In this document: piece after piece, positions 46,280 through 56,936 of the stretch
How the letters are laid out: every line of letters begins with the position of its first letter
How positions within the stretch are numbered: position 1 is the stretch's first letter
From: Parastagonospora avenae f. sp. tritici 18332-5
Taxonomy: Eukaryota > Ascomycota > Dothideomycetes > Pleosporales > Phaeosphaeriaceae
DNA length: 64,000 bases
Assembly (NCBI GenBank): GCA_022559985.1
Contig: JAFJTR010000040.1
Span: forward strand, 186,001 to 250,000
Direction: 5' to 3'
Translations under genes and position numbers: made by a program
Notes under the pieces: model-generated
Databases searched by the model: none
The model's input: only the letters and a program-made list of their open reading frames with translations
Told to the model about the DNA's origin: nothing

Positions 46280-48807
46280 CTAGTAGGAGGGATTGTGCCT
46301 ACCACCACGGCCACCGCCGCGACCTCCACCACGGCCACGGCCACCTCCCCAGCGACCACCTCCGCCGCCGCCACCACCATAGCGGGCCATCTCATGAAGG
46401 CGAGGGTCAATCTGCTGCTTGGACTCTGTAAGGATCTGGACAAGGTCGCGAGCCTGCTTGGAGTCTGAGCTCATGTTAGCTGAGTTGCTTCAATTGCAAT
46501 GTCGGTAGGTAGGTACATACTCTCAGTAGTGAAGAGGGTGATGGCGGTACCATTGGCACCAGCACGACCGGTACGACCAATGCGGTGAACGTAGTCTTCC
46601 GAGTTGTTCGGGTAGTCATAGTTCAGCACATGGGTAATGTTACGAACGTCTTAAAAGAAAAAGGTTAGCATGAAATCAACGAGATGATCAAAACGACGAT
46701 CGGATATGATCGCGTGAAGCTGCAGTATGTTGCATAATGCTTCCGTCTCTGTGCGCTAACGACGATGGTCATGGCATTCGAGTCCAGTGGAAAGGCTGTG
46801 GTAAATCTCCTGGTCCGGAAACCCTTGATAGATACTGGGACTTTGGGGAAGTCAAGATATCTCAGCTTGCTTCAGTAGTATACCGGAGTGATACTTGAAA
46901 CAAGAAGTGGCATAGAGCGAAAGGCTTCGCTGTTATGCCCAAGGATCCCTGGAAATCAGATGCGAGAAACACTAAAAGCCCTGGACGATGTCATGGAAGC
47001 GATAGGAGCGAGCGCACAAGACGACCTAGCAAAGCACAATGGCAGTTCACGCATAGCAATATTCGGGGGAGGGGGGATGGGAGGGTGAGGGGGATTTGCA
47101 ATCATACCAATACCACGCGATGCTACATCGGTAGCAACCATGATGGGGCTCTTGCCGGTCTTGAACTCGTTCAGGACCCAATCGCGCTCGTTTTGCTGCT
47201 TGTCGCCGTGAATGGCTGGGGTCTGTTAGTACATGGTCGGAGATTCATGTAGAGTCAACTTACAAAGCGCCGGCCATCCGTCTTGCCGGAGGAATCGGGT
47301 AATCTCGTCAGCAACACGCTTGGTGCCTGTGAAGACCAGGACCTTGTTCGCCTTGTCGTTCATGATCTGCTCAAGATGCTTGGCCATGCGGTCGCGCTTC
47401 TCGAACTCTGAGACGACCTCGACGATCTGCTGAATGCGGTGGTTGGCGGACAGCTCCATGGAACCAATGTTGACCTGGATCCAATCGTTCTGGTAGTCGG
47501 CAGCCAGCTGTCGGACTTCCTTGGGCCAGGTAGCCGACCACATGCAAGTCTGACGATCGGGGCGAATTTGGCCGATGATCTTGCGGATTTGAGGCTCGAA
47601 ACCCATGTCAAGCATACGGTCAGCCTCGTCGAGGACAAGGTAGGTAATGCGGCGCAAGTTGGTCTTTCCAGCCTCGAGCATGTCGATGAGACGTCCGGGA
47701 GTAGCGATGCAGACTTCGACACCGCGGGCGAGATCACGGATTTGAGGACCCTTGGGGACACCACCGTAAACGCAGGTGTTTCGGATGCGCGATGACTTTC
47801 CGAATTTGCTGATCTCTTGCTGAATCTGGACAGCCAACTCACGGGTGGGGGCGAGGATGAGGACGATGGGACCGTCGCCAGGAGCGAGAAGAGGCTGAGC
47901 GTTGATGTGGACAATAGCGGGAAGACAGTAGGTAAGGGTCTTTCCGGAACCAGTCTCAGCGACACCGACGACATCTCGACCGGACAAGGCCATGGGCCAG
48001 CCCTGGGCCTGAATGGCGGTGGGCTTGTCGAAACCCTGTGCCTTGACCTCGCTCATAACGTAGCTTGGGAAACCAGCCTCGTCGAAGGTCGTGACAGGCT
48101 TGGGAATGTTTGTGCCCTGGACGGTCATCTGGTGCTCCTTGCGGTAGGCATCGACCTCAGCGGGTGTGCGCGCAGTAACAGCAGGGTCCTCCTTGTAGAA
48201 AGACTTCTCGAACTTGGGCATCGAATCGAGATCTGCATCTTGTTAGTGTTGCTTTTGCTAGGAATTGTGAATGTTGCATACCCCAAGTCTGCGTCTTCAG
48301 GCCCTGGCCGAGCGCGGACATGCGGTCGCCGCCATCGCGTCCACCGCCAAATCCACCGCCTCCGCCGTAGCCACCACCACCGTAGCCACCTCCTCCACCA
48401 CCGGAGTATCCGCCGCCGCCTCCACCGTAGCCGCCGCCGCCACTAACGAAATGTTAGCCAATGTTCATATAGGAGAGAGTGATGAGAGAAGGGGCTTCTA
48501 CGCTATCGCAGCAAGTACGTGACCGCCCGCTTGACCTACAACAGCAAGTGAAGCAAGCGCGGTCGCCGAACTCAATCTGCGCGCAGAAGATGATGAGCAA
48601 AGAGAAGTAGCAGAGGGATGGGGCTTCCAAAAATCGCGACACTGGTGCCTGTCCCGTGTTTAGGGGGATATCGTCCTACCCGTACGACTTGTATTGGCTT
48701 GAGTAGTCGTAATTATTGTACGCTCCGCTTCCTGTGTTGCTATGTTCGTACCCGTAGCCGCCGCCGCCGCCATCGCGACCGCCGCCGTATCCTCCGCCGT
48801 AAGACAT
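46280..48807 (-). CDS. DBP2: DEAD-box ATP-dependent RNA helicase DBP2 (p68/DDX5 family)
   Basis: Exons on the minus strand: 48680-48807, 48282-48442, 47264-48232, 47108-47215, 46521-46649 and 46280-46464, giving 559 residues. All helicase motifs are present: Q motif 'PTAIQAQGWP', I 'AETGSGKT', Ia 'PTRELA', II 'DEAD', III 'SAT', IV 'VLVFTGTK', V 'ATDVASRGID' and VI 'HRIGRTGRAG'. Gly-rich tracts flank the core: GGY repeats at the N-terminus and an RGG tail after 'EMARYGGGG'. The protein remodels RNA and RNPs in rRNA processing, nonsense-mediated decay and mRNP assembly. The first intron is 237 nt. The fourth (46650-47107) is 458 nt, far longer than most introns here, and lies between motifs V and VI. 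Yeast DBP2 also has one large intron in its 3' part, linked to feedback control. Confidence 0.96.
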
Positions 48808-49215
48808 GTTGCGAAGTTTCGGTAGTGACCGGTGTCAAAGAGCAGATAACAAAGTGAAGAGAACGGAATGTGAGATCTGCAACTGCGAAAGTGTAGAAGA
48901 TGCAGAAAAGCGACTGTGATGTGTCGCTGAATGTGCGGTAATGGAGTGCACAGAAAAGTCGAGAGTGAGTGAGTGGTAGGAGAAGGAGGGCGAGCGACAG
49001 AAAAGGTCGGTGCCTTTGCCTCGTCGGACGCGCTTGCACAAATTTCCTGGCCTTGGCAGACGCTAAAGGCGCCCTGCATTTTCTGCCTGCCTTATCATCA
49101 CGTGCAAGTCGCCACTGCTGCCCACATCCATCGCAACCAACATCGTCAAAAATTAATCTCATCACGCTGGCCCGTAGTACTCACGAATTCACATCGTATT
49201 ACCGACTTCCACTCT
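48808..49215. promoter_or_regulatory. Upstream region of DBP2 / 3' flank of THI20
   Basis: About 400 bp, pyrimidine-rich on the minus strand near the DBP2 start. It holds the DBP2 promoter and 5' UTR and the THI20 3' UTR. No ORF. Confidence 0.4.
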
Positions 49216-51142
49216 TCAAGATGACACCCGGTGGGTTTTCAGTCCCATGTCCCAGAAGCCCCTTTCCATCTGTGGCAGGTTAGCTTCGGCAGGCACAAAC
49301 ATCACGGTCGGCAAACGGCAGGACTTACGTTTGTCGCATGGATGAATATGCGCGCTAGCTCCTCGACTCTCGCGACTGATTGCTTGCCCGCATGCTCCTC
49401 GATCAAGTCTGAGCCTCGCACCATCGCGTCCATGTACTCTTGTCCGACGTACTGCTCGATCCACGCCCAGTACCTGCTACCCTCCCTTACAGTCTTTGGA
49501 TCTTCGTAAAGGCGTCTGGCAATCATGCCGTAGCCTATGAGACAGGGAAGCAGAGCAACTTGCAAGGCCAGCCAGTCTTGGGATTGCCCGATGTCGAGGA
49601 CATAGCGTGTGTATGCGGTGGTTGCTGATCAAACATTAGTCTGCAGTGACTAGCGTAGCATCGACCGACTTACCTTGATCTTCCTCTTGTTCAGTGATAT
49701 CAGCCTCCTCAAGGCCGTACTCCTTGCAGAAGTCAATGTGCAGCTGTATCTCCTTCTGTAACGTGACGACCTGTTGGACCGATCGACCGATGTCCTTGAG
49801 AGAGCTGGACTTGTATGCCGAGAGAGCGGTCGCCCTTGCGAACTGTACAAGGAAGAGGTAGTCTTGTATCATGTAATACCTAAAATTCTCCACCGGCAGC
49901 GTGCCGTCTCCCATGCGTTGGACGAAATCATGCTGGGTGTACTGCTTCCATGGTCCCTGGATATCTTCTCTGTCTAAGAGGTAGGGAATGAAACGACCGC
50001 TGTGGTTGTCAGTTACGAGACAAAAACTTCGAAAGGGAGATACCTACGGTGTGAAAGGCAAAGTGTATGTCGAGTGAAAATGGTTGATAGGTCCACTCCC
50101 GTGACCTAGGCTTACACTCGTCTTGATCCCTGCCTCCACATAGTGATTCGCTTGCTTCACCGCCTTCACCATACTCATTCCAGCAGCGAGATTACATGCT
50201 ATGGCAGCTTCTTGGGTGTCAGTAGCGTTCTTCATATACTTAAAAAAGGTTCGACTCACAGGCAAGGGAGCACCCAGTGCCGTGCGTGTTGTTGGTCTTT
50301 AGGTACTCACTCTCCATCAATGTAAGCCCGCTCTCTCCAACTAACACATTCAGTACCACTTCATTCTCGCTCTCTGCCTTGCTGACCACCTTTCCTCGGG
50401 TCAGTGGCAAGTGACCACCTTTCAGCAGGACCCATCTTGGCCCCAGCCCTTGGATTTGGTGTGCCATGGCTATGATATCTTCGACATTTTCTGGTTCTCT
50501 TACTTCAACGCCTGCAATATTGAGAAGAAGTTTCGCTTCTGGTAAGTTTGGAGTGAGAATTGTTGTCAGTGGTAGAAGATGGTTGATGAGTGTGGATACG
50601 GCTGCCTCTGGGAGAAGTTGTGAGCCAGACGTTGACACCATGACCTACCGTTGATTAGCACAAACACGTTCAACGCTACGCACTTTGCATTGCCGACGAG
50701 TGTTTTGGTGTTCATACAGGATCGACCACAGTGGTAGCGACGTCGTATCTCCGAAGTGCAGCGGCTACAACCTCAATTGACTCCGCAGATGCTAGCATAC
50801 CTGCAAATCATCAGCAGGTTGCATATCAAAAGCGACAGAATGGTTCACCAGTCTTGACTACGTCGACTCCAACGTCTTGACATACTGCATCAATCTGCTT
50901 CTGCAGAAATTGCGGTGGTATGTGATGGATGTCTTGGACGCCAAGAGTGTTCTGTGCTGTGAGGGCGCTCGTAGCAGTCATCGCATAGCACCCATGCGCA
51001 GCAATAACTTTCTGGTCGGCTTCTAGACCCCTGCCACATACAAGTTAGTGAAGTGGGTGGGCGGGTGTCAAGCTAGGATGTATGCATACGCCCCACCGGA
51101 GCTATCAGATCCAGCGATCACCAGGATACGTTTTGCTGCCAT
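49216..51142 (-). CDS. THI20: Bifunctional HMP(-P) kinase / thiaminase II (ThiD-TenA fusion)
   Basis: Eight exons on the minus strand: 51090-51142, 50849-51030, 50718-50800, 50260-50644, 50048-50207, 49674-49999, 49329-49624 and 49216-49269. All phases agree and give 512 residues. Residues 1 to about 285 are ThiD: 'VIAGSDSSGGAGLEADQK', 'TATSALTAQNT', 'ILTPNLPEAKLLL', 'LLKGGHLP' and the anion-hole motif 'HGTGCSLASAIA'. It phosphorylates hydroxymethylpyrimidine for thiamin synthesis. From about 300 on is TenA/thiaminase II, which salvages degraded thiamin: 'MIQDYLFLVQFARATA' and 'LPCLIGYGMIARRL' with the catalytic Cys. This matches yeast Thi20/Thi21. I looked for a TPP riboswitch in the 280 bp upstream and in the introns and saw none. 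The F-box gene lies upstream on the same strand. Confidence 0.95.
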
Positions 51143-51424
51143 GATGGACTGTAAGGAGTGGACTTGGTGTAGAAGAATGTTCTGGACTTTGGAAGTTCTG
51201 AGGTAACATTTGCGAGCCCCGCTATCCGGGACTAGGCGAGACCACGTCATTGTTCATATAATTCCGCGACGAACGACGTAGAGGTTACAATTGTAACCAA
51301 TTTTCCTTCGCTGCATGTCACCTGCTCCGCCCAATCATGTTCTGAACCGTTCCTGCATGTACTTGAGGTAGGTATCTGTGACCTCACCATATTAGGTGAA
51401 GGCTGTGCCGCGCTGCCATCTTGC
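51143..51424. promoter_or_regulatory. THI20 promoter region
   Basis: Only 282 bp separate the THI20 start from the F-box gene stop. The region contains a small inverted repeat (GGTTACAATTGTAACC, about 51282-51297), a perfect 16-bp palindrome that could be a regulator site. Thiamin-responsive control is inferred only from gene identity. Confidence 0.4.
51282..51297. promoter_or_regulatory. Perfect 16-bp palindrome upstream of THI20
   Basis: GGTTACAATTGTAACC reads the same on both strands. It lies about 140 bp upstream of the THI20 start codon, a plausible place for a dimeric transcription factor site. No factor is known to me for this exact sequence. Confidence 0.35.
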
Positions 51425-53405
51425 TCAGTCTGACTCCCCTTCGAACTCAGATACATTTGGATCTGCACAATTTTTGGTCAGTTCAATTTCTACCATGCGC
51501 ATAGTAGTGTCTCATCCTTACCTCGAAGAGCCATGTATTCCAAAGTTCCACCGGTCTTCTGATCCAAGCATTCCCTAAGCATGTTCACGCTTTCATCAGA
51601 GAGCATTGTGTCAGGGTCTGCCATGTCAATCGTGACTCGAATGCCAGAGTTTCCAACATCCAATTTGTTAACGAGTTCGAGTAGTCCGTCGACAGTGAAC
51701 TTGGAGATACCAGAAAGGGTGACGTTCCGTAGGTTAGGAAGACCGGCGACGCTGTCCAAAACATCATCGTTGAGTTCCAGTCCGTTTACATAGAGGTCCT
51801 CCAGCGCTTTCAGATTGCCAAGAATGGTAATGAGATGCTCGTCTCTCAAGACTTCTGGGAGGAGCAGCTTCAGGTCTCGTAGTTCGTGCAGCTGTTTCAA
51901 AGAGTCGACCAGCGTGTCGAGATCGTCCCGAAACATGCCATCGGTGTCGCCGCTGAGTGATAGGTTCTTGAGAGATGATTGTTGGTGCACCAGCGCCTGA
52001 TGGAAGCTTTGATGGTCTTTGAGTGTATAATTGTCCATCTCTAAATGCGTCAACCGGATGTTAGGCTCCAAAAGAACCGGAGTAGCGAGTGCTGCGCCCG
52101 ATTGCAGTCTGGGGAATATGAGATGTTGGAGGTTTTGGCATTTCTTCAACCAGGCAATCACCTCAAGAAAGACATCATTCTGAGTCGCTTCGAGATCGAC
52201 CTGTCCATGGTAGTCTTCGATCCGCAGATACTTGAGGGCAGTGCACCCTGCCAAAAGATTCAAGAAAGGCGCTGAATCGTTCGAGATACATAGCTTGAGA
52301 TCTTCGAGCGATTGGCCATGTTGATTCAATGCCAGGAAAGTCTCAGCACCGGCTCGGATATCACTGATAGTATGAAGCTGCTTCAAAGAGTTCGGTCGCA
52401 AGGCACCAAGGAACTTTGCAAACTTGTGGTCGCTGGTGTCCGATGACCAGGTGTAGATCATGAGCGAATTGAATTGTGGGCAATGCTCAAAGATGGAGGC
52501 ATGCACAAGCTCATCCTCAAGAGGCTTTCCGTCCCACAGTTCGATGGTTTGTAGTCGAGGGAGACGTGGCGTCCATCGTACTAACGCGCTTGGCAATACT
52601 GGTGATGATCAGCCATGCATAGTGGAGTACGATCGGGCTATACTTACACTCGCCACTTATGAGTTCCAGTGTGGGTGTGTGCTGTGTTACCACTATCATC
52701 AGGTAAGCATGGAATTAGTCGCTAAATGAAGCTCAGTCACTACCTTCTCCAATAGCTGCCAAGACACAAAGTACGATGTCAGATAATGTCAATATCAAGT
52801 CCGAACATCAAAACTCACCATCAATAATGTCCGCATTCTTGAGCCGCGTGAGCTTCTTTCCGCGGATGGATGTGAAAGCCTCAGTTCTTTCAAACTGCTT
52901 CAATGGTCCTGAGAAGAACTGCCTAGAGCGAATTAGATTCTGAATGGTCTACTCCAGTTCGTAACTCACTTGAAGACCTTATTCCGGAATTGATCTTCGT
53001 CGAGCAGATTGCCGAGATCGCGGAAGTCAAGGTTCTTAATGTATCGGCAGTAGGGAAAAAGCGTGGCATCGAGGGCGGAGGCAATGATGGACCGCCACAA
53101 TATAGACCATCGCTGAATAGTGAGTAGCTTAGTGGCTTGCGTCAGGCTATAGTAGTCGTCCCCGCCACCGCGGACAGGAGCTGTATGATGTGATCTGGGA
53201 GAGCGTATTAGCCTTGTTTCATTCTGTACGTAGCCGATATGGACCGGCTGGTGCGTGTCACACACCGATATAGATGGGTCAGCGCGGGCACCGCAAGAAC
53301 TCGGCTCGAGCAAGCACAATTGAACAGGGTATCGAATTGATCCTGAGTCGCAAGCTCCTCGCACAGAACATGCAAGATATCGTCTGGCAGCGCCGGTAGC
53401 GCCAT
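51425..53405 (-). CDS. F-box protein with leucine-rich repeats
   Basis: Seven exons on the minus strand: 53266-53405, 52970-53194, 52819-52922, 52744-52755, 52648-52692, 51522-52598 and 51425-51462, giving 546 residues. The N-terminus is F-box-like ('LPALPDDILHVLCEELATQD', residues about 2-45), which would bind Skp1 in an SCF ubiquitin ligase. From about residue 200 to 520, irregular LRR-type units recur ('LQTIELWDGK', 'LEDLKLCISND', 'LKYLRIEDYHG', 'LTHLEMDNYTL', 'LKNLSLSGD', 'LRDLKLLLPE', 'LEDLYVNGLELND', 'LRNVTLSGIS'). These would bind the substrate, which is unknown. The fourth exon is only 12 nt (CTATTGGAGAAG), flanked by good splice sites. It is divergent from Rad9, with 183 bp between starts. 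Confidence 0.87.
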
Positions 53406-53588
53406 GCCGTGTTATCGATGTTAACTCGTTACTCCAAGTTGCAATTGTTGATGTAGGGCCAACGGTACCTGGACCCTGCGGGCAGCCGTGACGTCGACGC
53501 GCTAGAACGCGCTAGCGATGCGTTCTTGCCCGATTTGTCCAGTCCCACGAACACCACTTCACCATGCGATGCACGGTCCGGTGTAGCA
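53406..53588. promoter_or_regulatory. Bidirectional F-box / RAD9 promoter with duplicated ACGCGCTAG
   Basis: 183 bp between divergent ATGs. ACGCGCTAG occurs twice in near-tandem, at 53497-53505 and 53507-53515. Each copy has the ACGCG core of MluI cell-cycle boxes (MBF sites). G1/S or damage-linked expression is plausible for Rad9, but this is inference. Confidence 0.45.
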
Positions 53589-54926
53589 ATGGTCGTCCTC
53601 AATTTCACACTGACGCCCGAGGCGGCGTCGAAAATCCATGACTTGCTGGTTTGTCTCGGCAAGTTCAGCGACACCGTAGCCATTGAAGCGAAACGCGAAA
53701 GAGTAGGTCCACGCCACTTCTCTTATCAAGCTTCGATCATCTCATGTTCTTTGTCTTAGTTTACCTTCACCGCATTGAATACCTCAAGATCGGCGTACTG
53801 TGCTGTCGCCTTGGACGGTAAACAGTTCTTCACTACCTACGAGTGCATACCGAGCCATGGGGGTCCAGAAGGCCGTTTCACGTGTAGCATGTACACCAAG
53901 TCATTACTGTCCGTGTTCAAAGGACGACTTTACGACCCTCTAGGACGAGACGGCGCCATTGACAGATGCGAAGTCAGCGTCCAAGAGCGAGGTAACGAGG
54001 CACAATGCCGATTCATCGTAAAGATGGTGTGCAACCAGGGTGTCATCAAGACCTACAAATTGACGTATGAAGCATGCGAGGTTATGCACGCGCTCTTCGA
54101 TCGCAATGTAGCCAAGAACAGATGGAGTCTCCACTCAGGCGCAGTCAAGGAGTATATCGAGTACTTCGGCACCAAAACGGAGATGTTGGACATCTATGCA
54201 GGCAAGGACGGACGATGCGTGTTTAAGAGCTATACCGAGAAAGTCACCAATGGAAAGGAAATCCTGAAGCACCCACTCGTCACAGCAGTCGCAGTTAACA
54301 CATCAGACTTTGAGGACTTCAATGTGCACCCAGGCCTGCACATCGTCTTCAGCGTCAAAGACTTCAAAGCCATCGTCGTGCACGCGGATACTCTGAAAAC
54401 TAGCCTCAAAGCGTACTACTCGCAGCCAACAAAGCCACTCCAGTTCAGCTACGGATGCGACGGTCTAACGTGTGAATTCACTCTTATGACTTCGGGCGAT
54501 TACAGCGCTGCACCGCCAACACCAACACCTGCGCCTCAAGCGCTCAGTCGTCAGATCTCTCGTGCTCCTTCGACAACCACTGAGAGAACAGACACCCGAA
54601 GCACGCACTCCAATATGCCGCCACCGGTTGAACCCGCATCCCGTCGAGACCGATCAGCACGGCTGGGACGACCAGCATCGCAACAAGCCGCGAGGCAGCA
54701 AGACCCGGACAGCCTGTTCGTAAATGATGAGGATGAAGAGTGGGCACCTCTAGACTATGACAAGGAAGAGACGCTGGGCTGGGATGCGAGTGCAGATCAC
54801 GATGCTTCTGCATTCCCAACGTTTAGGGATAGCGGGAGTGTGTCGAAGACGAATAATGTGGATAACACTGAGGTATTTGAGCCAACGCAGAGGGTATCAC
54901 AGCTCAAGGGCTTGGGCTTGTGGTGA
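53589..54926 (+). CDS. RAD9: DNA damage checkpoint clamp subunit Rad9 (9-1-1 complex)
   Basis: Exons 53589-53702 and 53760-54926 give 426 residues. The first about 270 residues are a Rad9-type PCNA-like fold ('VVLNFTLTPEAASKIHDLL', 'LNTSRSAYCAVALDGKQFF', 'CRFIVKMVCNQGVIKTYKL', 'PLQFSYGCDGLTCEFTLMTS'). The rest is a disordered tail rich in S, T, P, D and E, as in Rad9 proteins, where phosphorylation recruits TopBP1/Rad4-type activators. Rad9-Rad1-Hus1 is loaded at RPA-coated junctions and stimulates ATR, a homologue of which lies at the left of this window. The intron was set so that the second exon begins 'FTFTALNTSRSAY', which keeps family alignment. The intervening bases after 53702 contain no better acceptor. 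Confidence 0.93.
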
Positions 54927-55369
54927 TGTAGATATCCAAGCTTCAGTGTTGTATTGATGAAGTGAGCAAACAATCTTAATGGAGCAATTATATGAATGAT
55001 AAAATAAGGGGTTGTCAACTGAAGGGTGTCAAATCTGCCAGCAATACGGTATGGGATGATGTTGCCCTTGAACCGTCTGTCTTGGAGCAAGAGAACCGCA
55101 TTTTGGAAGCCAAGCACCATGCTGGGGTACATAGATCAAAATCCAATAGATCCCAAGGGCGAGATCCAATAAAGCACGTGAAATTGTTGAAAGAGAAGTG
55201 CTTTCAGTCAGACATATCCGTAGCTGTGTGGACGCAATTTTGTCCAGTGCACTTTTCTGCGGGCATGCCGGCACCTTCGCCGAATCTGCTGCGCATGTAG
55301 AGAAAAACCAGGACTATGTTGAGCCTGTTCGAGCACCAAAGGATCGCCGGCTCAAAACCATAGTTCTCA
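54927..55369. other. Convergent intergenic region
   Basis: About 440 bp between the stop codons of RAD9 and the UIM-motif gene. It should contain both 3' UTRs. Nothing else seen. Confidence 0.45.
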
Positions 55370-56936
55370 TCAAAGATGATCATCTCCAGCCATTTCATCC
55401 TCATCGCTCTCCTGATCCTCGAGCATTTCCACTCCTGTTCCCAATGAAGCCGCCCTCCTCATGAAGACATCTCGCTCCAGCTCAGGAAGACTTCGCAGTC
55501 GTTTTCGGAAGAAGGTTCCGATGTTGGCATCTTTCATGTACGTCCAGAAATGTTGCGCAAGCGCCTTGGATGCCCAATCCCTCAGAGTGGTGTGCGCGGG
55601 CAGTGTTACGTCTCTGGATCGATAGACGGTAATCGCCATGATCAGCATGTCCTCATTATCCCATTCAAGGTAATCTACCTTGTTAGCAATGTGATCTAGC
55701 ATGTCGTCCATGCCGAGCTTTTCGGCGGCGTCCCAGGCTGCGACACATTGGGCGATGGCTTCTTTGTTCTCCTCGGCTGTGTCTGGTACTCGAATGCCGA
55801 AGCCCTCAACTTCCATGTATTCTCCAACGAATCGAAAGTCTTCAATCGTGATCGAGGCTAGTTGTGGATGATTCAGCTCCCAAATACCGTCTTCGTTTTG
55901 TCTGAAGTGATTTATGCCAGTCCTTGAGTCTTGGAAGTAAGGTCGGTTCCACACAGTTTTCATTGGAAGCCTGCGGACTTCAGAATCCCGGCCGACAACA
56001 AGTTGAACGTATTGCTTGCTGTCCCCACTGTGCTGCGTTAGCATATGATATGAATTCGCGACAAGTGTAAACTTACATGTCGCCATCAATAGCGTCGCTG
56101 ACAGGTGCTGATGCGCGCTGGTTCAGCCTGGAAGATCTGAGAAGCTGATCCAATGACATTGCGCCAGAAAATGGCTTTGATGCCCTCTGTAGCGTCTCTA
56201 CATCTGCATGGTCCATTTCCGTCGACGGACTGGCGCTTCTCGCTTGCTTACGGCGGGCTCGTTTTTCCTCTGGACTGCTCAGTGATGTCATGTCAAGGTC
56301 CTCGCAGATTCTCGATGGGCGTACGCGCTTCGGTGAGGAATGAAGTCTTTTTCTCGGTGGGCGTGAGCAGAGCTCCTCATCGTCGCTATCGAGAAAAATG
56401 ACATGTGAACTTGTCCTTCTCCGGCTTTGCACAGTTGGAGGGAAAGACGGTTTAGAAGTGGAGGGGCCTGAACCGTATTGCTCTTCTCTCGATATCCGTA
56501 AGGCCTCTTTCATATCAAGATCGAGATCTTCCTCATCGCTATCGGGATCAGCCGGTTGGTAGTCCACGCAAGGGTCTGCGTTCATATTCCCAGTCTTGCT
56601 CTGATTTCTGACTGTCTCTCTCCAATAGTCTAGGCCTACTCCCGCATCCATCCAGAAGCTTGCAGTCTCTTTAGCATGTGATAGCTGCGACGTCCGGGCC
56701 CATTCACTGAGCTGGTTAGGAGCGAGAACAAAACAGTAAATCATGTGTGAGACTACTTACAATCGGTATGGCTCATCCACTGTTAGGATTAAAATTACGT
56801 ATACGAAGCCATGAGGTCGCTTTTGCTGAATGTCGCGGGGTGCATCATCGTCCTGGAAAACGATGGCTAAGACCGGAGGCTGTCCAGTGCTAGGGTCTCT
56901 GTACATGACATACGTTCCAGGTGACGTGATAGACAT
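55370..56936 (-). CDS. Uncharacterised nuclear-type protein with a ubiquitin-interacting-motif-like helix
   Basis: Exons on the minus strand: 56761-56936, 56077-56706 and 55370-56027, giving 487 residues. The start at 56936 (CCCACCATGTC) is the first in-frame ATG. Residues 120-136 ('LDLDMKEALRISREEQ') fit the UIM pattern (acidic patch, then A-L-x-x-S-x-x-E), suggesting ubiquitin binding. The middle is basic and serine-rich with probable nuclear localisation signals ('PPRKRLHSSPKRVRPSR', 'EEKRARRKQARS') and acidic patches. The C-terminal about 220 residues form a folded domain ('YFQDSRTGINHF', 'WDAAEKLGMDDMLDHIANKV') reminiscent of fungal BTB-like proteins, and the protein ends in an acidic tail. 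Family not identified. It is convergent with RAD9. Confidence 0.75.

Noticed and set aside
51143..51424. Possible TPP riboswitch upstream of THI20
   Set aside because: The conserved CUGAGA and the pyrimidine and diphosphate sensor elements are absent in the promoter region and introns.
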